This document shows, in pieces, positions 19,508 through 30,168 of a stretch of 64,000 bases of DNA. The stretch's first letter is position 1; each line of letters opens with the position of its first letter. A program made the translations under genes and the position numbers. Source of the stretch: Piscinibacter sp. HJYY11 (GTDB lineage: Bacteria; Pseudomonadota; Gammaproteobacteria; Burkholderiales; Burkholderiaceae_C); NCBI RefSeq assembly GCF_016735515.1, contig NZ_JAERQZ010000001.1:1612001-1676000 (forward strand), given 5' to 3'. The notes beneath the pieces were generated by a model. That model saw only the letters and a program-made list of their open reading frames with translations. It ran no database searches and had not been told where the DNA came from.

Positions 19508-19644
19508 ATCCGGATGATGCCCTGAGCATGCACGGACGCTCTCGGCGTGATACGGTGTGCATGTCGCCGGTGCGATCCTGTGCACGGCGTAGGTGTTCGG
19601 ATTTCAGCAGTTCCCCGTGAACGCCCCCGCAGGAGGTGGCAGGC

Positions 19645-20628
19645 ATGAGAAAGGCTCCGCTTTACAGCCGCTCGCCGCGACAACCGTCGCCGCCTGCGCC
19701 CGCCGCTGCGCCGCGGCTCACCCCCGAAGACGCTGCACCGGCCGCCCCCACGGCCGCCGCGGTGCCGGCCAAGCGAAGGTCACCGTGGCGTGAACGAGCG
19801 GCCTGGGCCACGGTGGGCCTGCTGCTCGTGACGCTCGGTGCCGTCGGCCAGCGGGCCTTTGCGCCGGGTAGCCAGGTGCTCACGCAGAAAGACATCGACG
19901 CCTCGGTGCGCCGCTCGCTCGAGAAGGACCCCCTGCCCTCGGCCTACGCCAAGGCCCATGCCGCCATCGCCCCGTCGGTGGTGCGGGTGGAGGGTGACGA
20001 TGGCCCGGACGACGCCCCCGCGCAGCCGCAGTCCACCCCCAAGACCGCGAAGAAGAAGCCCGGCACCGAAGGCGGCGGCCCGCCCCTGCCCAACCATGCC
20101 ACCGGCACCGGCGTGGTCATCGTCGACAACGGCACCATCCTCACCAACCTGCACGTGGTGGCCGGCTCCAAGCGGCTCAAGGTGACCTTCGCCGACGGCA
20201 GCGAATCGGAGGCCACGCTCGTCGGCGCTCAGCCCGAGCACGACCTCGCCGTGCTGCGCGCCCGCAGCATCCCAGACGACCTGGTCGCCGCCACCATGCG
20301 GTCCACCGCCGATCTGCAACCGGGTGACGAGGTCATCGCGGTGGGCTTTCCCTTCGGCATCGGGCCTTCGGTGTCGGGCGGCGTGGTGTCGGGGCTCAAG
20401 CGCGAGTTCCGCTCGCCACAGGGCCAGCGCAAGCTGACCAACCTGATCCAGTTCGATGCCGCCGCCAACCCCGGCAACTCGGGCGGGCCGCTGGTCACGA
20501 TGGACGGCAGCGTGGTGGGCATCGTCACCGCCATCCTCAACCCGTCGGAGCAGCGCACCTTCATCGGCATCGGATTTGCAGTGCCCATCGAAAACGCAGC
20601 CGCGGCTGCTGGAATGCCACCTTTCTGA
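19645..20628 (+). CDS. S1C (DegP/HtrA-like) serine protease without PDZ domain
   Basis: Trypsin-like serine protease of 327 residues, anchored in the inner membrane. A Pro/Ala-rich cytoplasmic tail (1-45) is followed by one membrane helix ('WATVGLLLVTLGAVG', about 53-67), and the protease domain then faces the periplasm. The catalytic triad is visible as His in 'TNLHVVAG', Asp in 'EHDLAVL' and Ser in 'GNSGGPL'. There is no C-terminal PDZ domain. The ATG at 19645 was chosen over an upstream GTG because the AGGAGG site at 19631-19636 fits it. It leads the MoxR-DUF58-VWA operon by 12 bp. Confidence 0.9.
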   Translation: MRKAPLYSRSPRQPSPPAPAAAPRLTPEDAAPAAPTAAAVPAKRRSPWRERAAWATVGLLLVTLGAVGQRAFAPGSQVLTQKDIDASVRRSLEKDPLPSAYAKAHAAIAPSVVRVEGDDGPDDAPAQPQSTPKTAKKKPGTEGGGPPLPNHATGTGVVIVDNGTILTNLHVVAGSKRLKVTFADGSESEATLVGAQPEHDLAVLRARSIPDDLVAATMRSTADLQPGDEVIAVGFPFGIGPSVSGGVVSGLKREFRSPQGQRKLTNLIQFDAAANPGNSGGPLVTMDGSVVGIVTAILNPSEQRTFIGIGFAVPIENAAAAAGMPPF

Positions 20629-20640
20629 GGAACGCCCAAC

Positions 20641-21645
20641 ATGACTGAACACGCGAAGACAGCGACGCTCATGGAGCAGATCCTCTACGAGGTGAAGCGC
20701 GTCGTCGTCGGCCAGGATCGTTTTCTCGAGCGCGTGATGGTGGCGATGTTGGCGCAAGGGCACCTGCTGGTCGAGGGTGTGCCGGGGCTCGCCAAGACGC
20801 TCACCGTGAAGACGCTGGCCACCGCCCTGCGCGGCAGCTTCAAGCGCATCCAGTTCACGCCCGACCTCGTGCCCGCCGACCTGGTGGGCACGCGCATCTA
20901 CAACCAGAAGAGCGGCGACTTCAGCACCTCGCTCGGCCCGGTGTTCGCCAACCTGCTGCTCGCCGACGAGATCAACCGTGCGCCGGCCAAGGTGCAGAGC
21001 GCGCTGCTCGAAGTCATGCAGGAGCGGCAGGTCACCATCGCCGGCGAGACGCACAAGGTGCCCTCGCCCTTCCTCGTGATGGCAACTCAGAACCCGATCG
21101 AGACAGAAGGCACCTACCCCTTGCCGGAAGCCCAGGTCGACCGGTTCATGATGAAGGTGGTGGTCGACTACCCGACCGAGGAAGAAGAGTTCGTGATCGT
21201 CGAGCGCGTCACGGGCGACCCGGTCACCATCAACCCGATCGCCAGCACCAGCCAGCTGGCCGAGCTGCAGCACGAGTGCCGCAAGGTCTACGTCGACCCT
21301 TCGCTCACGCAATACGCCGTCAAGATCGTCGGCGCCACCCGCACGCCGGCACGGCATGGGCTGCAGGACCTGGCCAAGTACATCAGCTTCGGCGCCAGCC
21401 CGCGCGCCACCATCGGCCTGATCGAAGGCGCCCGCGCCATGGCCATGCTGCGCGGCCGCAGCTACGCGCTGCCCGAAGACGTGTCCGACCTGGTGGGCGA
21501 CGTGCTGCGCCACCGCCTGGTGTTGAGCTACGAGGCACTGGCCGACGGCATGAGCGCCGACCAGCTCATCCAGCGCATCACCGCCAAGCTGCCCAAACCC
21601 GACAAGCCCATGGCCCATGGACGCCCCGACGCCAGCAACGCCTGA
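20641..21645 (+). CDS. MoxR family AAA+ ATPase
   Basis: AAA+ chaperone-type ATPase of the MoxR/RavA class, 334 residues. It has a lid-typical fold, with a degenerate Walker A 'VEGVPGLAKT' near 44-53, Walker B 'LLADEINRAP', sensor 1 'ATQNPIE' and the arginine finger region 'YPLPEAQVDRFM'. MoxR proteins act with VWA-domain partners in metal insertion or folding of complexes. Such a partner and a DUF58 protein follow immediately, the latter overlapping by 29 bp. The whole set runs with the upstream S1C protease. Confidence 0.95.
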   Translation: MTEHAKTATLMEQILYEVKRVVVGQDRFLERVMVAMLAQGHLLVEGVPGLAKTLTVKTLATALRGSFKRIQFTPDLVPADLVGTRIYNQKSGDFSTSLGPVFANLLLADEINRAPAKVQSALLEVMQERQVTIAGETHKVPSPFLVMATQNPIETEGTYPLPEAQVDRFMMKVVVDYPTEEEEFVIVERVTGDPVTINPIASTSQLAELQHECRKVYVDPSLTQYAVKIVGATRTPARHGLQDLAKYISFGASPRATIGLIEGARAMAMLRGRSYALPEDVSDLVGDVLRHRLVLSYEALADGMSADQLIQRITAKLPKPDKPMAHGRPDASNA

Positions 21646-22585
21646 CGCCATCCTGCGGCGCCTCGAGTGGACGGTGATCCGCCGTCTCGATGGTGTGCTG
21701 CAGGGCGATTACCGCACGCTCTTCCGCGGCGCGGGGCTCGACCTGGCCGACTTGCGCGAGTACCAGCACCACGACGACGTGCGCCACATCGACTGGAACG
21801 TGACTGCGCGCCTGCAGCAGCCCTATGTGCGCGAGTTCACCGAAGACCGCGAGCTGACCGCCTGGTTCCTGCTCGACCTGTCGGGCAGCGTCGACTTCGG
21901 TTCTGCGCGCACGAAGCGCAGCGTGTCGGCTGAATTCGTGGCCGTGCTCGCGCGCCTGCTCACGCGCCACGGCAATCGCGTCGGCGCCATGCTCTACGGC
22001 GATGCGCTCGGCGAGGTGCTGCCCCCGCGCAGCTCGCGTTCGCACGTGCTGCACCTGCTGCAGCGCATGCAGCAGCACAAGGTCAAGACCGCCAAGACCA
22101 CCACGCAGCTGCAGGACCTGCTTCGCCGTGCCGCGCCGCTGATCCCGCGGCGTTCCACCGTCTTTGTCGTGTCGGATTTCCTCAGCACGCCAGGGTGGGA
22201 CTCGGCCCTCGCCCAGCTGAGCCTGCGCCACGACGTGCTGGCCGTGCGCCTCTACGACCCGCTCGAAATGGCCCTGCCCGACCTCGGCATGGTCACGCTG
22301 CAGGACGCCGAGACCGGCGAGCAATTGATGGTCGACACCAACGACCCCGGCTTTCGCGCGCGCTATGCCAAGGGCGCGGAAGCGCAGGAAACGGCCCTGC
22401 GCGAATCGCTGGCGCGCGCCGGCGTCGACACGCTCGAGCTCGCAACCGACGAAGAGCTGCTGGCCACGCTGCTGCGCTTCGTCGAGCTGCGCAAGCAGCG
22501 CATGCGGCTCAACTCGGGGGCAGGCATGCCCGCACATCTGAAAGGCAATTCCACCGGAGGGAGCCATGAGCTTCGTGTGGCCTGA
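21617..22585 (+). CDS. DUF58 domain-containing protein
   Basis: Cytoplasmic protein of 322 residues with the DUF58 hallmark 'GLDLADLREYQHHDDVRHIDWN' at about 36-57, followed by a degenerate VWA-like domain ('LLDLSGSVDFG'). DUF58 proteins are nearly always encoded between a MoxR ATPase and a membrane VWA protein, as here, and are thought to be adaptors. The start overlaps the MoxR coding region by 29 bp with no clear ribosome site, consistent with translational coupling. Its molecular role is not established. Confidence 0.92.
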   Translation: MDAPTPATPDAILRRLEWTVIRRLDGVLQGDYRTLFRGAGLDLADLREYQHHDDVRHIDWNVTARLQQPYVREFTEDRELTAWFLLDLSGSVDFGSARTKRSVSAEFVAVLARLLTRHGNRVGAMLYGDALGEVLPPRSSRSHVLHLLQRMQQHKVKTAKTTTQLQDLLRRAAPLIPRRSTVFVVSDFLSTPGWDSALAQLSLRHDVLAVRLYDPLEMALPDLGMVTLQDAETGEQLMVDTNDPGFRARYAKGAEAQETALRESLARAGVDTLELATDEELLATLLRFVELRKQRMRLNSGAGMPAHLKGNSTGGSHELRVA

Positions 22586-23594
22586 ATTCCTGTGGTCGCT
22601 GGCGGCACTGCCGCTGCTGATCCTTTTGTACTGGTGGCTGCTCAATCGCCGCAAGAAGGTGACCCTCAAGTTCGCCAACCTGGCGCTGGTGAAGCAGGTG
22701 GCCGGCAAGGGCCCAGGCTGGCGCCGCCACGTGCCGCCGGTGCTGATGCTGCTGGCACTGGCCACGCTGCTGGTGGCGGCGAGCCGCCCGCGCGCCGTGG
22801 TGACGCTGCCCCTGCAACAGGAGACCATCATCCTCGCGATGGACGTGTCGGGCAGCATGCGTGCGACCGACGTGCAGCCCAACCGCATGGTCGCCGCGCA
22901 AGAGGCGGCCAAGGCCTTCCTGAAGGACCTGCCGAGCAACGTGCGGGTGGGCGTGGTCTCGTTCGCCGGCACCGCCGCCGTGGTGCAGCCCCCCACGCTG
23001 AACCGTGAAGACATCGTGGCCGCGATCGACCGTTTCCAGTTGCAGCGTGGCACGGCCATCGGCAGCGGCATCGTGCTCTCGCTCGCCACCATCTTCCCGG
23101 AGGCCGGCATCGACCTCTCGCAGATCACCGGCGCGCGCAACATGCCGGTCGGCCCCGGCGACAAGCCGCCCAAGGAATTCACGCCAGTGGCGCCGGGCTC
23201 CTTCAGCTCCGCCGCCATCGTGCTGCTCACCGACGGCCAGCGCACCACCGGCCCCGACCCGGTGGACGCCGCCAAGATGGCCGCCGACCGCGGCATCAAG
23301 GTCTACTCGGTGGGCATCGGCACCAAGGAAGGCGAGACGATCGGCTTCGAAGGCTGGTCGATGCGCGTGCGGCTCGACGAAGAGACGCTGAAGAACGTGG
23401 CCAACCTCACCCGCGCCGAGTACTTCTACGCCGGCACCGCCGACGACCTGAAGAAGGTCTACCAGTCGCTCAGCTCGCGCCTCGTCGTCGAGAAGAAGGA
23501 GACCGAGATCACCGCGCTCTTCGCTGCCGGCGCCGCCCTGCTGGTGATGCTGTCGGCGGGGCTGTCGGTGTGGTGGTTCGGGCGCGTGGCCTGA
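22566..23594 (+). CDS. VWA domain membrane protein (BatA-like)
   Basis: Aerotolerance-operon-type membrane protein, 342 residues. Two N-terminal helices (about 5-25 and 55-75, the BatA domain) precede a von Willebrand A domain with an intact MIDAS 'DVSGSMRATD' near 93, and a C-terminal helix near 318-338. An insertion of about 35 residues sits in the VWA domain between the MIDAS Thr segment and 'IVLLTDG'. It overlaps the DUF58 gene by 20 bp and has a good GGAGGG ribosome site. It is last in the protease-MoxR-DUF58-VWA operon. Partners such as BatB/BatD are missing. Confidence 0.93.
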   Translation: MSFVWPEFLWSLAALPLLILLYWWLLNRRKKVTLKFANLALVKQVAGKGPGWRRHVPPVLMLLALATLLVAASRPRAVVTLPLQQETIILAMDVSGSMRATDVQPNRMVAAQEAAKAFLKDLPSNVRVGVVSFAGTAAVVQPPTLNREDIVAAIDRFQLQRGTAIGSGIVLSLATIFPEAGIDLSQITGARNMPVGPGDKPPKEFTPVAPGSFSSAAIVLLTDGQRTTGPDPVDAAKMAADRGIKVYSVGIGTKEGETIGFEGWSMRVRLDEETLKNVANLTRAEYFYAGTADDLKKVYQSLSSRLVVEKKETEITALFAAGAALLVMLSAGLSVWWFGRVA

Positions 23595-23598
23595 AGCT

Positions 23599-23970
23599 TC
23601 AGGGCTTGAGGAAACTGCGCACCTGCGCGGCGAAGTTCGCCACCTCGATCGGCTTGCTGATGTAGCCATCGCAGCCTGCGGCCAGCAGTCGCTCGCGGTC
23701 ACCCTTCATCGCATAGGCGGTGAAGGCCACGACCACCAGGCCGGCCATGGAGGCGTCGGCGCGCAGCTGGCCGAGCAGTGCCAGGCCATCGACGTGCGGC
23801 ATCTGGATGTCGAGCAAGAGCACGTCGGGCCGCCGCTGCGCCAGCGCCCGCAGCGCGCTCTGGGCGCCATCGGCGGTGGCGACCTCGAAGCCCGAGGTCT
23901 TCAGCACCAGCGAGGCGAGCTCCAGGTTGATCGGGTTGTCGTCGACGATCAGGACACGCGGCTCGTTCAT
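23599..23970 (-). CDS. Stand-alone response regulator receiver
   Basis: Single receiver domain, 123 residues, with no output domain. The acidic pair is D10-D11, the phosphoacceptor D54 in 'LLLDIQMP', and the conserved Thr and Lys are in 'VVAFTAYA' and 'YISKPIEV'. This resembles CheY/DivK-type regulators that act by protein contact. Its ATG overlaps the stop of the sensor kinase gene (ATGA), so it is almost certainly the partner of that kinase. It is convergent with the VWA gene, leaving four bases between them. Confidence 0.95.
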   Translation of the reverse strand: MNEPRVLIVDDNPINLELASLVLKTSGFEVATADGAQSALRALAQRRPDVLLLDIQMPHVDGLALLGQLRADASMAGLVVVAFTAYAMKGDRERLLAAGCDGYISKPIEVANFAAQVRSFLKP

Positions 23971-26204
23971 GGCGCGCTCCCTTCGGCGGACGGCACTACC
24001 GGCAGGCGGCGCGGCAGCCGCACGTGGAAGACGCTGCCCACGCCCGGCTCGCTCCGGAGGCCGACGCTTCCGCCGTGCAGCTCGGCTAGGCGACGGGTCA
24101 GCGCAAGGCCGAGGCCGGTGCCGCCATGGGTCTTGGTCAGGCCGGCATGCACCTGCTGGAAAGGCGTGAAGAGCCGCCCCTGGTCGGCCGGTGCGATGCC
24201 CATGCCGTTGTCTTCCACCTCGATGCGGAACCAGCCCTCGCCATCCGGCCCTGCACGCACCTGCACGCGGCCGCCGGGATCCGTGAACTTGATCGCGTTG
24301 GAGAGGAAGTTGTAGAGCACCTGCCGGAGCCTCGACGAATCGAGCACCAGGTCGTCGAGCTCAGGTGCGAGCGACACCTCGACGGTGATGCGCTTTCGCC
24401 CGGCCTCGGCGTGCAGCATGCCCGTCACCTCGCCCACCAGCGCGGAGAGGTCGACCGGCTCGGGCACGAGCTCGAGCTTGCCGGCCTCGACCTTGGCGAG
24501 GTCGAGCACGTCGTTGATCAGTTCCAGCAGGTGGCGGCCGCCATTGGCGATGTGCCCGAGGTATTCGTCGCGCCGCGGCGAGTCGGCCGGCAGCAGCGGC
24601 GAGCGCAGGATGTCGGCGAAGCCGATCACCGCATTCAAGGGCGTGCGCAACTCATGCGACATGTTGGCGAGGAACTCGCTCTTGACGCGGCTCGCCTCGA
24701 GGATCTGCCGGTTCTCGGCCTCCAGCTGCACACGCTGCACGCGCAGCGCTTCGGCCTCCACACGGTCGGTGATGTCGATCACCATGCCGAGCAGCCGCAC
24801 CGGCACGCCCTTGTCCATCACCAGCATGCCGCTCGTGGCCAGCCAGTGCACGCTGCCGTCGGGCCAGATGACGCGGAACTCCTGGCGCCAGCGCGGCATG
24901 CGCCTGCGCCGGACTTCCTCCATGTACCCGTTCACGCGCTCACGGTCGTCGGGATGCACCTGGCGCCAGAAGTCGTCGAGCGTCCACTGCGCCCGCGGCT
25001 CCATGTGGCCGAACGAGCGGTCGTGGCGCGCCGAGTGCTTGATCTCGCCAGTGCGCAGATCCATGTCCCAGTCGCCGATCTCGCTGGCATCAAGGGCCAG
25101 GCGCAGCAGCGACTCGCTTTCGGCCCGCGCGGCTTCGGCCCGCAGGCGGGCGTCTTCGCGCTGCTGCAGCAGCGCCTGCGCCTGCTGCAGCGCCTGTGCC
25201 ACGTCGTTGGCTTCGGCCAGCGGGCTGGGCGGCGGCAGGGCCGGCTCGCCGCGCCCGATGGCCAGTGCCGGGGCCACCAGGGCCTGCACCGGCTCGCTGA
25301 TGCGGCGCGCCATCAGGTTGGCCAGCCACCAGCCGAGGAGCAACAGGGCGAGGCCCGCCAGCACCACCAGGCCGAGGCGCCGCGCGAGCTCTGCATGCAG
25401 CGCACTCAGCGGCATGCCGATCACCACGCTCCAGCCGTGAACAGGCGAGCGCACGAAGCCGGCGATCGTGTCGATGCCTTCGCTGGTGCGCCCCTCGAAG
25501 ATGCCGTGGTCGCGCTCGCGCAGCTGCGCCAGCACGACCGGCACCGCGGGGCGGCCGACGTGGTGCTCGGCATCGCGGTTGCGCGCCACGATGTGGCCGG
25601 TCGAATCGAACACGCCGGCCGTCCACTCCGGCGGGAAGCCCTGCCCGTCGAGGAGCTGCTGGAAACGCGCCGGCTTGAACACCATCTCCAGCCGCGCAAT
25701 GGCCTGCTCGCCGCGCACCACCGGCACCGCCGCGGCCACCTGGGGCTGCTTGGACACCTGGCCGACGAACAGGTCCGACACCGCGGGCCGGCGCGTTGCC
25801 ATCACGCTCGGAAAGCGATCCTGCTTCTGCGGTGGCAGGGGTGTGCCGAAGGCATGCACCACGCTCACGCGGGCCTTCAGGTCGCGGTCGAAGAGCACGA
25901 TGTTGTCGCCGCCGCTGATCTTGAGCACCTCGGTCGCACGCTCATGGAAGCCGCGGTCGTCACCCTCGTCGATGAGGGTCGAGGTGGCCAGCGTCTGCAG
26001 CACGGCGATGTTGGTGTTCAGCTCGCGATCGACCTGCTGCACCAGCGCGCGGGCGCGCTGCACCGTGGCCTCGAGGCGGTTGTCGCGCTCGCGCTGGTAA
26101 GCCGAGACGACCAGCGCCAACGCCAGCGCCCAGCCCGGCACGATGGTCGCAAGCACCAACCATCGGGTCAGGGCACGGACCGGGCGCGGGCGTAGGGTCG
26201 GCAC
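23967..26204 (-). CDS. Membrane sensor histidine kinase with PAS domain
   Basis: Inner-membrane kinase of 745 residues. Membrane helix 1 (about 14-33) and helix 2 (about 272-293) bracket a periplasmic dCache-like sensor. A HAMP-type region, a PAS domain (about 360-470, 'EIGDWDMDLRTGEIKHSAR'), and a HisKA domain with phospho-His in 'MSHELRTPLNAV' near residue 516 follow. The HATPase domain has the N-box 'NFLSNAIKFT', G1 'DNGMGI' and G2 'GTGLGLALT'. No receiver is fused; it is encoded separately by the overlapping downstream gene. The input signal is unknown. Confidence 0.94.
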   Translation of the reverse strand: MPTLRPRPVRALTRWLVLATIVPGWALALALVVSAYQRERDNRLEATVQRARALVQQVDRELNTNIAVLQTLATSTLIDEGDDRGFHERATEVLKISGGDNIVLFDRDLKARVSVVHAFGTPLPPQKQDRFPSVMATRRPAVSDLFVGQVSKQPQVAAAVPVVRGEQAIARLEMVFKPARFQQLLDGQGFPPEWTAGVFDSTGHIVARNRDAEHHVGRPAVPVVLAQLRERDHGIFEGRTSEGIDTIAGFVRSPVHGWSVVIGMPLSALHAELARRLGLVVLAGLALLLLGWWLANLMARRISEPVQALVAPALAIGRGEPALPPPSPLAEANDVAQALQQAQALLQQREDARLRAEAARAESESLLRLALDASEIGDWDMDLRTGEIKHSARHDRSFGHMEPRAQWTLDDFWRQVHPDDRERVNGYMEEVRRRRMPRWRQEFRVIWPDGSVHWLATSGMLVMDKGVPVRLLGMVIDITDRVEAEALRVQRVQLEAENRQILEASRVKSEFLANMSHELRTPLNAVIGFADILRSPLLPADSPRRDEYLGHIANGGRHLLELINDVLDLAKVEAGKLELVPEPVDLSALVGEVTGMLHAEAGRKRITVEVSLAPELDDLVLDSSRLRQVLYNFLSNAIKFTDPGGRVQVRAGPDGEGWFRIEVEDNGMGIAPADQGRLFTPFQQVHAGLTKTHGGTGLGLALTRRLAELHGGSVGLRSEPGVGSVFHVRLPRRLPVVPSAEGSAP

Positions 26205-26296
26205 GATGGGGTGTTCCGTGGAGGCCCCGAGCCGGGACCTGCAGGAAGTCTAGCGACAGCGGGTGCGCCGTGGGGTCTCCCCGCCCCGGCGGCTGC

Positions 26297-26966
<670 letters not shown>

Positions 26967-26974
<8 letters not shown>

Positions 26975-28223
26975 AGCGCAGCGCCTCGGCCGGTTGCACA
27001 CGGCTCGCGCGCCAGCTCGGGTAGAGCGTGGCCACGAAGGCCAGCAGCAGCGAGATCAGCGTGATGGGCACGATGTCGCCCGACTGCGGCTCGCTGGGCA
27101 TCTGGCTGATGAGGTAGACGCTCCCCGGCAGGAAGCTCGTCTGCAGCAGCCGCTCGATGAAGGGCACGATGGTGCCCACGTTGAACGCGATCAACAGGCC
27201 GCCTGCCACGCCGGCCAAGGTGCCGATCACGCCCGAGGCCGCGCCCTGCACCATGAAGACGCCCATGATCGAACGCGGGCTCGCGCCGAGGGTACGCAGG
27301 ATGGCGATGTCGGCACGCTTGTCGGTCACCGTCATCACCAGGGTGGAGACGAGGTTGAAGGCCGCCACCGCGACGATCAGCGTCAGGATGATGAACATCA
27401 GGCGCTTCTCGAGCTGCACGGCGGCGAACCAGTTGCGGTTGGTGCGCGTCCAGTCGCGCACGTAGTACTGCGCGCCCATCGCAGCGCTCAGCTCGTAGGC
27501 GACGGTCGGGGCTTCGTGCAGGTCCTTCAGGCGCAGCTGTACGCCGGTCGGGCCTTCGACGCGGAAGAGCCGCTGTGCGTCGTCGAGGTGCATGAGCGCC
27601 AGCGTGCTGTCGTACTCGTAGTGACCGGAGTCGAAGGTGCCGACGACCGTCATCTGCTTGAGCCGCGGCACCACCCCCGCCGGCGTGACCTGGCCCCCGG
27701 GGGCGAGGATGGTGACGTTGTCGCCTTCACGCACGCCGAGCAGGCGCGCGAGCTCGCTGCCGAGCACGATGCCCCACTGGCCCGACACGAGCTTCGCGAG
27801 CGTGGTGTCTTTCAGCTGCGCGGCGAGGTCGGTGACGGTGGCTTCCTCGTTCGGCGAGATGCCGCGCACCACGGCGCCGCGCATCTCGTCGCCGCGCGCG
27901 ATCAGGGCCTGTGCCGACACGAACGGTGCAGCACCGACGACCTGCGGGTTCTTGCGCGCCTCGGCCGCGGTCGCCTGCCAATCGGGCAGCCCGGCTCCGC
28001 GCCCTTCGAGCACCTCCACGTGCGAGACCACCGACAACATGCGGTCGCGCACCTCCTTCTGGAAGCCGTTCATCACTGACAGCACGATGATGAGCGCCGC
28101 CACACCGAGCCCGATGCCCAGCATCGAGACACCGGAGATGAAGGAGATGAAGCCGTTGCGGCGGCCGGCACGGCCCGCTCGCGTGTAGCGCCAGCCGATC
28201 TGCAATTCGTAGGGCCAGTTCAT
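26967..28223 (-). CDS. Lipoprotein-releasing ABC transporter permease (LolC/E family)
   Basis: Inner-membrane permease of 418 residues. The N-terminal helix (about 22-48) has the LolC/E signature '[36 protein letters not shown]', shortened here in the family sense. A large periplasmic domain (about 50-270) and three C-terminal helices ending in 'AEALRYE' follow. Only one permease gene is next to lolD, so the complex may use two copies of this protein, as in LolF-type systems, or a second permease elsewhere. The start at 28223 was preferred over a Met four codons earlier because it begins the conserved '[13 protein letters not shown]'. Confidence 0.93.
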
Positions 28224-28274
28224 ATGGGCGGGCATGCTAACCGAGGCCCACCCGGCCCCGACGACACAGGTCTC

Positions 28275-30167
28275 TCAATGATTGGCAGCGGGGCGGATCA
28301 GCGCGGGGCGGGCACCGAAGCGCTTCAGGATCGACTGCTCGATGCCGGCGGCGTCCAGGCCGCACAAGCTGAGCAGCTTGGCGGGGTCGCCATGCTCGAT
28401 GAATTCATCGGGCAGGCCGAGGCTGAGCACCGGCACTTCGATGCGGGCCGCCTGCAGCGCTTCCTGCACCGCACTGCCGGCACCGCCCATCACGCAGCCC
28501 TCTTCCACGGTCACGATGGCATCGTGGCTGCGCGCGAGCTCGGTCACGAGCGCCACATCGAGCGGCTTCACGAAGCGCATGTTCGCCACCGTGGCGCCGA
28601 GGTTTTCCGCCGCAGCCAGCGCCGGGTAGAGGAGCGTGCCGAAGGCGAGGATCGCGATGCGCTCGCCGCGGCGGCGCACTTCACCCTGGCCCCAGGGCAG
28701 CGTGTCGAGCGTGGGCTGCACCGCCACGCCGGCGCCCGAGCCGCGCGGGTAGCGCACGGCCGTCGGATGGTTTTGCTTGAAGGCAGAGGTCAGCAGCTGG
28801 CGTGTCTCGCTCTCGTCGGCCGGCGTCAGCACGCTCATGTTGGGAATGCAGCGCAGGTACGAGATGTCGTACGCACCAGCGTGCGTGGCACCGTCGGCGC
28901 CCACCAGGCCCGCGCGGTCGAGCGCGAAGACCACCGGCAGGTTCTGCAGTGCCACGTCGTGGATCAGCTGGTCGTAGGCGCGCTGCAGGAAAGTGGAGTA
29001 GATCGCCACCACCGGCTTCAGGCCCTCGCAGGCCAGGCCCGCGGCGAAGGTCACGGCATGCTGCTCGGCGATGCCGACGTCGTGGTAGCGCTTGGGGAAG
29101 CGCTGCTCGAACTCGACCATGCCCGAGCCTTCGCGCATGGCGGGCGTGATGCCGACCAGGCGCTCGTCGGCCGCCGCCATGTCGCACAGCCACTGGCCGA
29201 ACACCTGCGTGAAGGTCGGCTTGGGCGGCGTGGCGGGTTTCTTCAGGCCTTCGGCCGGGTTGAACTTGCTCGGGCCGTGGTAGGCGATCGGGTCGGCCTC
29301 AGCCAGCTTGTAACCCATGCCCTTCTTGGTGACCACGTGCAGGAACACGGGGCCCTTCATGTCGCGCAGGTTCTCGAGCGTGGGGATCAGCGAATCGAGG
29401 TCGTGCCCGTCGATCGGGCCGAAATAGGTGAAGCCGAACTCTTCGAAGATCGTGCCGGGCACGACCATGCCCTTGGCGTGCTCCTCGAAGCGGCGGGCCA
29501 GCTCGAACAAGGGCGGCGCATTCTTCAGCACCGTCTTGGCCGTATCGCGCGCCGCGGCGTAGAACTTGCCGCTCATCAGGCGCGCCAGGTAGCGGTTGAG
29601 GGCGCCGACCGGCGGCGAGATCGACATGTCGTTGTCGTTCAGCACCACGAGCATGTTGGCGCCCGCCACGCCAGCGTTGTTGAGCGCCTCGAAGGCCATG
29701 CCGGCGGTCATCGCACCGTCGCCGATCACCGCCACCGAGCGGCGGTCTTCGCCGCGCATCTTGGCGGCGACCGCCATGCCGAGCGCGGCCGAGATCGAGG
29801 TCGACGAGTGGGCGGTGCCGAAGGTGTCGTACTCGCTCTCGTCACGCCGCGGGAAACCCGACAGCCCGCCGTACTGGCGCAGCGTGGACATTCGGTCCCG
29901 GCGGCCGGTGAGGATCTTGTGCGGGTAGGTCTGGTGGCCGACGTCCCACACGATGCGGTCGTGCGGGGTGTTGAAGACGTGGTGCAGGGCGATCGTGAGC
30001 TCCACGGTGCCCAGGTTCGACGACAGGTGGCCGCCGGTCTGCGACACGCTCTGCAGCACGTAGTCGCGAAGTTCGACGGCAAGCTGCTTCAGCTCGAGCC
30101 GGGAGAGCTTGCGCAGGTCGGCCGGGCTCTGGATGGTGTTGAGCAGTGCGTGGTTGTTGGTCGTCAT
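28275..30167 (-). CDS. dxs: 1-deoxy-D-xylulose-5-phosphate synthase
   Basis: Thiamine-diphosphate enzyme of 630 residues making DXP from pyruvate and glyceraldehyde 3-phosphate, the entry step of the MEP isoprenoid pathway. The ThDP motif '[18 protein letters not shown]' lies near 150-167. Transketolase-like signatures '[13 protein letters not shown]' and '[15 protein letters not shown]' and the C-terminal domain are present; length is normal. The ATG at 30167 follows the ispA stop by one base. xseB-ispA-dxs is a common proteobacterial arrangement. Confidence 0.97.
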   Translation of the reverse strand: MTTNNHALLNTIQSPADLRKLSRLELKQLAVELRDYVLQSVSQTGGHLSSNLGTVELTIALHHVFNTPHDRIVWDVGHQTYPHKILTGRRDRMSTLRQYGGLSGFPRRDESEYDTFGTAHSSTSISAALGMAVAAKMRGEDRRSVAVIGDGAMTAGMAFEALNNAGVAGANMLVVLNDNDMSISPPVGALNRYLARLMSGKFYAAARDTAKTVLKNAPPLFELARRFEEHAKGMVVPGTIFEEFGFTYFGPIDGHDLDSLIPTLENLRDMKGPVFLHVVTKKGMGYKLAEADPIAYHGPSKFNPAEGLKKPATPPKPTFTQVFGQWLCDMAAADERLVGITPAMREGSGMVEFEQRFPKRYHDVGIAEQHAVTFAAGLACEGLKPVVAIYSTFLQRAYDQLIHDVALQNLPVVFALDRAGLVGADGATHAGAYDISYLRCIPNMSVLTPADESETRQLLTSAFKQNHPTAVRYPRGSGAGVAVQPTLDTLPWGQGEVRRRGERIAILAFGTLLYPALAAAENLGATVANMRFVKPLDVALVTELARSHDAIVTVEEGCVMGGAGSAVQEALQAARIEVPVLSLGLPDEFIEHGDPAKLLSLCGLDAAGIEQSILKRFGARPALIRPAANH

Positions 30168-30168
30168 C

